A DNA stretch of 12,834 bases from Candidatus Caenarcanales bacterium (lineage in GTDB: Bacteria; Cyanobacteriota; Vampirovibrionia; Caenarcaniphilales; Caenarcanaceae), in contig CANLFK010000054.1 of NCBI GenBank assembly GCA_947489925.1, positions 1 through 12,834 on the forward strand, in the 5' to 3' direction. Positions 7,267-12,834 of this stretch are shown in pieces. The notes beneath the pieces are model-generated. The model saw nothing but the letters and a program-made list of their open reading frames with translations, had not been told where the DNA came from and made no database searches. Within the stretch, counting starts at the first letter, position 1. Each line of letters starts with the position of its first letter. The translations under genes and the position numbers were made by a program.

Positions 7267-8583
7267 ATGTACGAAGGATTTGAAATTGTAAAATTAAATG
7301 GGCGTGAAGTTCTGGACTCAAGAGGAAATCCGACAGTAGAAGTGGAAATTGCCTTAGCTGGTGGAGCAACTGGAAGAAGTATTGTTCCGTCTGGAGCTAG
7401 TACTGGACAATTTGAAGCAGTAGAATTAAAAGATAATAATAAAAAACGCTATGGTGGCAAAGGTGTTTTGAAAGCAGTTGAAAATGTTAATAATAAAATT
7501 GCTGAAGCTTTAGTTAATGAAGAAGAACCATTTGATGCGAGAAATCAAGCTCTTTTAGATAGAAAATTAAATGAACTTGATGGAACTGATAATAAAGGTA
7601 AATTAGGAGCGAATGCGATTTTGGGCGTTAGCTTAGCAAGTGCAATTGCTGTTAGTAGTCAATTAGATTTGCCTTTGTATCGTTATATTGGTGGAGTAAA
7701 TGCCAAAGTTTTACCAGTGCCAATGATGAATATTTTAAATGGTGGAAAGCATGCTCTTGATTCAGTAGACTTTCAAGAATTTATGGTTGTACCCGCCGCA
7801 GCTAAAACTTTTTCGGAGGCTTTACAATGGGGAGCTGAAATTTTTCATTCATTAAAGTCAGTTTTGAAAAGTAAAGGTTATGCTACTAGTGTTGGTGATG
7901 AAGGTGGATTTGCTCCGAGCTTAAAATCAAATAAAGAAGCTTTTGAATTAATTATTAAAGCTATTGAAGCAACTGGTTTAAAACCTGGTCAGCAAATTGG
8001 ATTAGCTTTGGATGCCGCCGCCACCGAATTATTAAAAGAAGATGGTAAATATCATTTAGAAAAAGAAGGCAAAGTTCTTTCAGCCAGCGAATTGATTTCT
8101 TTGTATGAAACTTGGTCTAAAGATTATCCAATTTTTTCAATTGAAGATGGTTTGGGCGAAGACGATTGGTCTGCTTGGTCTGAAATGACAAATAAATTAG
8201 GCTCAAAAATTCAACTTGTCGGAGACGATTTATTTGTAACAAATGTTAGCCGCCTAAAAAGAGGAATTCAGGAGAAAATTGCTAATTCTATTTTAATTAA
8301 AGTTAATCAAATTGGTTCTTTGAGCGAGACTTTAAATGCCATTGAATTAGCCCACAAAAGCGGTTATACAGCGGTTATTTCTCATCGTTCAGGCGAAAGC
8401 GAAGATACATTTATTGCTGATTTAGCGGTAGCGACTAATGCTGGACAAATAAAGACTGGTGCACCTAATCGTACTGATCGTATTTGCAAATATAATCAAC
8501 TTTTGCGCATTGAAGAACAATTAGGAGTTTGTGCTGAATATTATGGCTGGAAAGCTTTTCCAAACTTAAAACCTAAATCTTAG
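7267..8583 (+). CDS. eno: Enolase (phosphopyruvate hydratase)
   Basis: Enolase converts 2-phosphoglycerate to phosphoenolpyruvate in glycolysis; in many bacteria it also binds the RNA degradosome. The 438-residue protein is full length. Landmarks are REVLDSRGNPTVEVE at 13-27, PSGASTG at 41-47, GANAILGVSLA, VDFQEFMVVP, E212 in VGDEGGFAP (general acid/base region), magnesium ligands D249, E293 (SIEDGL) and D320 (VGDDLF), K345 in LIKVNQIG, and SHRSGE around H373. The start at ATG 7267 has AGGTG at 7257-7261 with a 5-base spacing, the only normally spaced ribosome site in this window. A weak promoter candidate is TTGAAA (7157-7162) with TAAAAT (7182-7187), 19 bases apart. It diverges from topA with 153 bases between starts. 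Confidence 0.98.
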   Translation: MYEGFEIVKLNGREVLDSRGNPTVEVEIALAGGATGRSIVPSGASTGQFEAVELKDNNKKRYGGKGVLKAVENVNNKIAEALVNEEEPFDARNQALLDRKLNELDGTDNKGKLGANAILGVSLASAIAVSSQLDLPLYRYIGGVNAKVLPVPMMNILNGGKHALDSVDFQEFMVVPAAAKTFSEALQWGAEIFHSLKSVLKSKGYATSVGDEGGFAPSLKSNKEAFELIIKAIEATGLKPGQQIGLALDAAATELLKEDGKYHLEKEGKVLSASELISLYETWSKDYPIFSIEDGLGEDDWSAWSEMTNKLGSKIQLVGDDLFVTNVSRLKRGIQEKIANSILIKVNQIGSLSETLNAIELAHKSGYTAVISHRSGESEDTFIADLAVATNAGQIKTGAPNRTDRICKYNQLLRIEEQLGVCAEYYGWKAFPNLKPKS

Positions 8584-8601
8584 TCTTCTTAATTAAATAA
8601 A

Positions 8602-8635
8602 CTGGGGGGCTTCTAAAGTAATTGCTTTAGCCCTT
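8602..8635. repeat. Hairpin with G6 run downstream of eno
   Basis: GGGCT (8607-8611) pairs with AGCCC (8629-8633), and AAAG (8615-8618) pairs with CTTT (8625-8628) around TAATTG, leaving a TCT bulge. It begins 18 bases after the eno stop, but no T run follows, so it is not a standard terminator. The start, CTGGGGGGCTTC, resembles the right end of the 621-784 element (CTGGGGGGTTTC), so it may be a decayed copy of it. Confidence 0.35.
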
Positions 8636-8690
8636 CAATGGTTTGCTAGACTTCATTTCACACCTTGTTTTTTTATTTAAGAATCCAAAT

Positions 8691-9512
8691 ATGAATTTTA
8701 CTAAATTAGAATATAATCATGGATTTGCAAAAGACAAAAAAGTTTTACTTCTTGGATTCGCTAGAAGTGGAACTAGTAGTATGATCCATTTAGTAAATGG
8801 TTTACTGGATAATGGAAAAAAAATTATCGGTGAGCCCTTTAATCCAAATGTAGATAAAAAACGAAAACAAGACGGAGATACAAGCTATTTAGATTTATAC
8901 AAACAGCTTGGATTAGAAGGAGTGCTCAATATAATAGAAAAAAACGCAAACGGCTTTAAACATTTGTACAGCAAAGACTTTGATAAATATGTTAAGACTG
9001 CCGATATACTAAAAACGGGCAGATACAATATTATATACTTGTACCGGAAAAATGCTTTAAAAAACGCAGTGTCTCTTCTGATTTCATACAAATCTACAGC
9101 TTGGTCATATTTAGAAAAGGAAAAAGTATTATCGACAAAATTTAAACCTTTTAATGCCGAAGAAATTGAATCATATATTTTTAACAATAATTCCAATATA
9201 AATTATTTTAGAAATTATATGAAAAAAAATAATATTCCTTTTTTAGAAATATCCTACGAAGATGTTTTTGGTGATTCGCTCACAAAAGATGACAGACGGG
9301 TGCTTCTGAGTAAGATATCGGAGTATATTGGAGGAAAAAAAGAAATTGAAAAAAATGAAGTGATCAATAATTTTATTAACAATCCTTTTGAAAAAAAATT
9401 AAACAATTTAGATACTTATAAATTAATACCCAATATAGACGAGATTAATCTAAAACTAGGGCAAAAATACGGATATTTATATTCACCAGAAATAGTACTT
9501 AATAGACAATAA
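8691..9512 (+). CDS. Sulfotransferase (Stf0/NodH-like, PAPS-dependent)
   Basis: This 273-residue protein looks like a sulfotransferase, which moves sulfate from PAPS to a sugar, lipid or other acceptor. VLLLGFARSGTSSM (about residues 18-31; R25-S-G-T28) matches the 5'-phosphosulfate-binding loop. IGEPFNP is common in Stf0/NodH-type enzymes. IIYLYRKNALKNAVSLL matches the 3'-phosphate-binding segment, and FLEISYEDVFGD is the usual late motif. The acceptor cannot be read from sequence. The frame opens at TTG 8643, but ATG 8691 aligns better with the family start; neither has a Shine-Dalgarno. Codon use is unlike its neighbours: 10 of 23 isoleucines are ATA, against one ATA in all of eno, plus CGG arginines. 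This suggests horizontal transfer. Its last 14 bases overlap the end of the opposing HepT-like gene. Confidence 0.75.
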   Translation: MNFTKLEYNHGFAKDKKVLLLGFARSGTSSMIHLVNGLLDNGKKIIGEPFNPNVDKKRKQDGDTSYLDLYKQLGLEGVLNIIEKNANGFKHLYSKDFDKYVKTADILKTGRYNIIYLYRKNALKNAVSLLISYKSTAWSYLEKEKVLSTKFKPFNAEEIESYIFNNNSNINYFRNYMKKNNIPFLEISYEDVFGDSLTKDDRRVLLSKISEYIGGKKEIEKNEVINNFINNPFEKKLNNLDTYKLIPNIDEINLKLGQKYGYLYSPEIVLNRQ

Positions 9513-9756
9513 TATCAAAATACTGACGAACTAATACATTTCTAAAATCTTTAATTAGCTTCCAAGGTATTTCAGAGTATTGGTTTTTGATTTTTTCGCT
9601 GATTGAATGAGAAGCTTCACCAATAATTTCTAAGTACCGCAAAATACCAGCTAATTCTATTTCATTTAAATCATATATTTTTCGTTCGGAAAGATACTTT
9701 TCAATAATTTCAATTGCTTCTAAAATATCAAATAATTTTTCTTTATCATCTCTCAT
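9499..9756 (-). CDS. hepT: Truncated HepT-like HEPN (DUF86) protein lacking the catalytic His
   Basis: The 85 residues match the HepT/DUF86 HEPN fold: helical, with AGILRYLEIIGEASHSI and IPWKLIKDFRNVLVRQYFDI. In active HepT toxins the RNase motif is R-x4-H-x-Y, usually RNVLVHQYF. Here R72 and Y79 are kept but the His position is R77 (codon CGT; CAT would differ by one base). The protein then ends at DIIVY, about 25-30 residues short of the usual length, and no other frame restores the tail. The lost end coincides with the sulfotransferase gene. Both changes argue for a dead nuclease. The start overlaps the mntA stop by ATGA, so translation is coupled. The ORF is intact, hence CDS, but it is functionally suspect. 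Confidence 0.75.
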   Translation of the reverse strand: MRDDKEKLFDILEAIEIIEKYLSERKIYDLNEIELAGILRYLEIIGEASHSISEKIKNQYSEIPWKLIKDFRNVLVRQYFDIIVY

Positions 9757-10052
9757 ATTGCTTTTGCCTCACTTAAAACCCGCTCTCTTATTCTTGCTTT
9801 TAAAGAATCTGGAGTTGCAATATCAACCGAACAACCAAATAATTCTTGCAAAGCTTGTTTTAAACCAATTAAATCATAAAGACCAGCATCATCAGAAAAA
9901 GAAACTAAAAAATCAATATCACTATTTTCATCATAGTCTCCTCTAGCCACCGATCCAAATACTTGAATATTGTTTGCTTTATATAAATGAGCTGTATTTA
10001 AAATACTCTCTCTATATTCTTTAATTAACTCTTGTAAGTTTTTTTTAATCAT
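9753..10052 (-). CDS. mntA: MntA-like minimal nucleotidyltransferase (antitoxin of MntA/HepT)
   Basis: In characterised MntA/HepT pairs this small enzyme AMPylates a tyrosine of the HepT RNase and silences it. The protein is 99 residues from the ATG at 10052. The nucleotidyltransferase signature is complete: G33-S34 in VFGSVARGDY, D45 and D47 in NSDIDFLVSF, and a third acid, D77, in SVDIATPDSL. The frame extends back to TTG 10070, but a GAGG at 10066-10069 lying 12 bases before ATG 10052 supports the shorter form. It comes first in a two-gene operon, overlapping the HepT-like gene by four bases. Since its partner appears broken while keeping the Tyr target (Y79), this enzyme may now be an orphan antitoxin. 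Confidence 0.85.
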   Translation of the reverse strand: MIKKNLQELIKEYRESILNTAHLYKANNIQVFGSVARGDYDENSDIDFLVSFSDDAGLYDLIGLKQALQELFGCSVDIATPDSLKARIRERVLSEAKAI

Positions 10053-10076
10053 AATTTCAATAAACCTCAAAAGAAT

Positions 10077-10196
10077 CTAAGTAAAATCAATAATTTCCTC
10101 TTGTTTCTTTCTTGGAAGCTTTTCAAACACAGGCAAAAATTCTTCTTTTTTTGTTGAATATTCATAATTTTTATTTTCCTTCCTAGTATTATACAA
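10077..10196 (-). pseudogene. Possible decayed small gene upstream of mntA
   Basis: Downstream of a minus-strand TATAAT (10188-10193) and a purine-rich AGGAAGGA (10176-10183) lies an ATG at 10165, but its frame gives only 32 unremarkable basic residues ending at 10067. The frame two bases over reads YEYSTKKEEFLPVFEKLP and then RKKQEEIIDFT, stopping at 10077. It has a protein-like composition (charged, amphipathic, vaguely like small DUF2281-type antitoxin segments) but only a TTG at 10196 to start from. A frameshift near the start would explain this. No family is assigned; it may equally be chance in AT-rich DNA. Confidence 0.22.
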
Positions 10197-10411
10197 ATTA
10201 ATTCTTGTAAGTTCTGTATATAATTAAAAACAAAATTACAAACCAAATAACTTAAGCTTCCAATCAGGCAAAGCCATAATTAATAATAGTTTTTTATTAT
10301 ACTTTGATGAACAATTAAATACTTTAAAAGAGAGCTTGTTTTACAAATATTTAAAGAGTAATGAAAAGTAAAAAGCTTACGCAAACACTCTTAGAAATTA
10401 CAATTTACGAG
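10197..10411. other. Gap without a recognisable gene
   Basis: This AT-rich stretch lies between the minus-strand MntA/HepT unit and the rightward helicase promoter. Short open stretches exist on both strands (for example 10228-10371 on plus), but none has a start with a ribosome site. I see no tRNA, long hairpin or tandem repeat. Confidence 0.5.
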
Positions 10412-10439
10412 TTGAAAGAATATTAGATAATTGTATAAT
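10412..10439 (+). promoter_or_regulatory. Strong sigma-70-type promoter for the composite helicase
   Basis: TTGAAA (10412-10417) and a perfect TATAAT (10434-10439) are 16 bases apart. Transcription would start near 10446, leaving a leader of about 13 bases before the ATG at 10459. No Shine-Dalgarno is present. A minimal start-stop, ATGTAA, lies at 10450-10455 inside or just at the leader. Confidence 0.65.
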
Positions 10440-10458
10440 TAGTAAAAAAATGTAAACA

Positions 10459-12834
10459 ATGACAATAGAGCCTGAAAATCAAGTAAACGAACATTTAAAA
10501 GAGTCTTCTTTTCAGCAAGGTATTGAAGTTTTAAATTTGTCCTGTCGTTCATACAATTGCCTTAAAAGAGCGAATAAACATACCATCGAAGATTTGCTTT
10601 TGATGACCTCTCAGGAATTAATTAATATCAAAAACTTTGGTAAATATTCTTACGATGAAGTTATTCAAAGATTAGATTCTTTAGGCTTATATTTAACTAA
10701 TGATCCGAGAAGTGAATTTAACAAAAATACTCTTGAGAAACTTGAATTAGAGCATTTAATAACACAAGAAGATATACAAAAGAATAGTCTTGAAAAAGAG
10801 AATAAATTAATTGATTTAAAAGAACAGTATTTTCAGTTATTCAAAAATGGACTCTCTGAAGAGGAAATTGCAAACAAATTTGATATTAATGTTTTTAAAG
10901 TAAAAAAGAGTTTACATCAACATCCAGACTACTCGGTCGAGAAAATTAAAGTCTTCGAAGAAAAGTATAAAAGAAAATATGATCCGTATATGTCATTGTG
11001 GATTGAAGGTAAAACATTAGAAGAAGTTGGACAGCATTTTAAAATTTCAAGAGAGCGTGTTAGACAGCTTTTAAATAAACATCCAGATTATGAATACTGG
11101 AAAGAACAAAGAGAAAAACAAAGGGAAGAATTAGAAAATCAGAAAATTGTAGAGAAAACTGATAAAGCAATTGAGAATAGTCTTTATTTTCATTATGAGG
11201 AAAAAGTAAATCAATACTGGTACTGGGAGAAGAATAAAGAACTTGATCCATATAAACTTGCAAGAAAAGCTTCTCAAAAAGCTTGGTGGAAATGTCCAAT
11301 TGACGGTTTTGAATGGGAAAAATCCGTAAACGATGTAACAACAAGCTGGGAGCGTGGTGGAACTGGCTGTAGAGTTTGTGCTGGAAAAGTTAAAAAACCA
11401 GAAGCTCAACCAACTCTCTCTGAAACTTATCCCGACTTTGTAGATAAATATTGGGACTTTGATAAAAATTCAAAAGACAATTTAGATCCAAAAATTACAA
11501 CTTGCGGAAGTAATAGAAAAGCATGGTTTAAGTGTCTTATTGATGGTTTTGAATGGGAAGCAAATATTGCAGCGACAATCAAACAACAATGGTCTAAAGA
11601 TAACGCTGGATGTAAAGTCTGTAATGGAACTATAAATAGAAAATATACAGGCTGGGGCAAAGCAAAATTATTTATAGAAGACTACCCAGAGATGATTGAG
11701 AAATATTGGGATTATGAAAAAAATAATGAATTAAATTTATTTCCAGATAAAATATCTAGCGGCTCAGCTAAGAGAGTATGGTTTAAATGCCCAATTGATG
11801 GTTTTGAATGGCAAGCTGGAATTAGTTCTATTCAACTAAGCTGGAAAGCTGAACGATCAGGTTGTCCAAAATGTAATATCGGCTGGAATCATAAAACAAT
11901 ACTTGCTTTTGTCAAAAGTTTAACTCCAGTATTATCTTCATTAGAACCAGCAGAGTTATATAGCATTCTCAGGCAAAATGGCTTAATTTCAGCCTCCAAG
12001 CGAATTAACAAAAACAAAGATTTGCTGAACGATATTATTAAATTGACTTATATTGCTGAAGAAAAGAAAGAAAAAGCAATTGAAAATATATGTAATAAAT
12101 TAGAACTAAATGTAGTAGATGATATAAAAGAAAATTTTGAACCTGACGATGAATTAAAAGAAAACAAATTACCAGATCACCAAGAAATTATTGAACAAGA
12201 AGAATTACCTACTCTTAGCCCAAAAAATATTTTAAAAACAATTGATTCTTTAAAAAGTCTTATTGCTAATCCAGATGAAGAAACTGTTGAATTTTTAATA
12301 TCTAAAGCTGTTGGTAAATTGTGGAAAAAAGTATTAAACAATGAAGAATTACAAGATTTAGAAGAAATAGAAAAGTATGAAGATGGTGAGTATTCAACAG
12401 AAGTAAAAAAAAGATTTTTGTCTCAGTACAAAGGAGCAAAAGCTTTAGAAATTCCAAATGGTTATTCTTTCAAGATAAATGAAGAAATAATAGAACCTAA
12501 TTTAATGCAAAGACTAATTGCTTATAGGGTTGTAACAGAAAAACGAGTTGGTAATTGGTCTGGAACTGGTGCTGGTAAAACAATGGGAGCTATTCTTGCA
12601 AGTAGAGTTATTAATTCTAAAATTACATTAATTATTGCTTTGAATAATACGCTAGAAGGCTGGAGAGATGAAATACTGCATACATTTCCTAATAGTCATA
12701 TTCATATAAAAAACCGTTATGAATTTATTGATCAAGGCGAATATAATTACTTACTTTTAAATTATGAAACTTTTCAAATGCCTGATTCTTCTAACTATGT
12801 CAAATATTTAATTGATAATTTTAAGGTGGATATG
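10459..12834 (+). CDS. Composite protein: RNAP alpha-CTD + sigma4-like HTH + three zinc ribbons + SNF2-like helicase (3' end outside window)
   Basis: The frame is open for 792 codons with no stop. Residues 22-79 match the RNA polymerase alpha C-terminal domain: LSCRSYNCLKRA with R30, N33, C34 and IKNFGKYSYDEV with G61, S64, E67. Two HTH units follow, about 127-158 and 180-211, both ending HPDY; the second reads TLEEVGQHFKISRERVRQ, like sigma-70 region 4.2. Three repeats of 80-85 residues each carry a W-x-K-C core, IDGFEW and a CxxC (Cys 279/304/307, 359/385/388, 444/469/472), resembling DUF4379-type zinc ribbons, but with Phe where His is usual. An acidic, helical linker spans about 535-680. 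The ATPase starts with Walker A SGTGAGKT (701-708), then NTLEGWRDEI and YLLLNYETFQ, typical of SNF2-like SF2 enzymes; the DExx box should lie just past the window. The start, ATG 10459, is set by the promoter ending at 10439. Function unknown. Confidence 0.85.
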   Translation, partial: MTIEPENQVNEHLKESSFQQGIEVLNLSCRSYNCLKRANKHTIEDLLLMTSQELINIKNFGKYSYDEVIQRLDSLGLYLTNDPRSEFNKNTLEKLELEHLITQEDIQKNSLEKENKLIDLKEQYFQLFKNGLSEEEIANKFDINVFKVKKSLHQHPDYSVEKIKVFEEKYKRKYDPYMSLWIEGKTLEEVGQHFKISRERVRQLLNKHPDYEYWKEQREKQREELENQKIVEKTDKAIENSLYFHYEEKVNQYWYWEKNKELDPYKLARKASQKAWWKCPIDGFEWEKSVNDVTTSWERGGTGCRVCAGKVKKPEAQPTLSETYPDFVDKYWDFDKNSKDNLDPKITTCGSNRKAWFKCLIDGFEWEANIAATIKQQWSKDNAGCKVCNGTINRKYTGWGKAKLFIEDYPEMIEKYWDYEKNNELNLFPDKISSGSAKRVWFKCPIDGFEWQAGISSIQLSWKAERSGCPKCNIGWNHKTILAFVKSLTPVLSSLEPAELYSILRQNGLISASKRINKNKDLLNDIIKLTYIAEEKKEKAIENICNKLELNVVDDIKENFEPDDELKENKLPDHQEIIEQEELPTLSPKNILKTIDSLKSLIANPDEETVEFLISKAVGKLWKKVLNNEELQDLEEIEKYEDGEYSTEVKKRFLSQYKGAKALEIPNGYSFKINEEIIEPNLMQRLIAYRVVTEKRVGNWSGTGAGKTMGAILASRVINSKITLIIALNNTLEGWRDEILHTFPNSHIHIKNRYEFIDQGEYNYLLLNYETFQMPDSSNYVKYLIDNFKVDM

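Noticed and set aside
8643..8690. TTG start adding 16 residues to the sulfotransferase
   Set aside because: No ribosome site precedes it and the family fold begins shortly after ATG 8691; the hydrophobic lead-in is too short and irregular for a convincing signal anchor.
8885..9196. 103-codon open frame antisense to the sulfotransferase
   Set aside because: It lies fully inside a gene with clear family motifs on the plus strand and has no domain of its own.
9758..9946. 62-codon plus-strand frame opposite mntA
   Set aside because: It is low-complexity Leu/Gln/Lys, antisense to a gene with complete catalytic motifs.
10228..10371. 47-codon open stretch on the plus strand before the helicase promoter
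   Set aside because: It has no ATG or GTG start and no ribosome site, and such lengths are expected by chance in AT-rich DNA.
11060..11660. Three antisense open frames opposite the zinc-ribbon part of the composite protein
   Set aside because: They arise from the repeated Cys/Trp coding pattern on the plus strand and have no starts or domains supporting translation.
11281..11878. Repeated DNA blocks that could suggest a tandem array or CRISPR
   Set aside because: The repetition is at protein level (about 80-85 codons per unit), with diverged DNA and no short identical repeats or spacers.

Overview
The window is AT-rich bacterial DNA read with the standard bacterial code: TGA and TAA act as stops and no gene carries an in-frame TGA. 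It mixes conserved housekeeping genes (groES-groEL, cinA, topA, eno) with accessory genes: a DNA methyltransferase, a sulfotransferase, a MntA/HepT-type pair, and a very large composite helicase. Small gaps, a TopA stripped of its zinc ribbons, several starts without a Shine-Dalgarno and an unusual RNA polymerase alpha-CTD fusion suggest a small-genome lineage such as Candidate Phyla Radiation/Patescibacteria. That placement is an inference from style, not from a marker gene.

Layout. 1-1568 (+): 3' part of an adenine-N6 DNA methyltransferase. It is cut by the window start and interrupted in frame by a 164-bp palindromic repeat. 1753-3775 (+): groES-groEL, closed by a clear intrinsic terminator at 3828-3859. 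3941-5191 (+): cinA, with a perfect -10 box almost touching its start codon. 5392-7113 (-): a minimal topA, convergent with cinA across a C/G-rich hairpin. 7267-8583 (+): eno. 8691-9512 (+): a sulfotransferase with different codon habits, probably acquired. 9499-10052 (-): a MntA-like nucleotidyltransferase and a truncated HepT-like HEPN gene that overlap by ATGA. The HepT protein has lost its catalytic His and its C-terminus, exactly where it meets the sulfotransferase. 10071-10458: a gap with a small decayed ORF on the minus strand and a strong promoter pointing right. 10459 to the window end (+): an open frame of 792 codons with no stop.

The last gene is the most interesting object here. 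Its N-terminus is a recognisable RNA polymerase alpha-subunit C-terminal domain that keeps nearly all the residues used to bind UP-element DNA. Two helix-turn-helix units follow, the second resembling sigma-70 region 4.2. Then come three zinc-ribbon-like repeats, an acidic linker, and the start of a SNF2-like superfamily 2 ATPase with an intact Walker A. This joins promoter-recognition modules of two RNA polymerase parts to a DNA translocase in one chain. I do not know a described system with this order; a role in transcription-coupled DNA surveillance, promoter clearance or defence is inference only.

The housekeeping genes do not form one pathway. They are separate transcription units with short gaps, and the accessory genes sit in the right third of the window and at its left edge.
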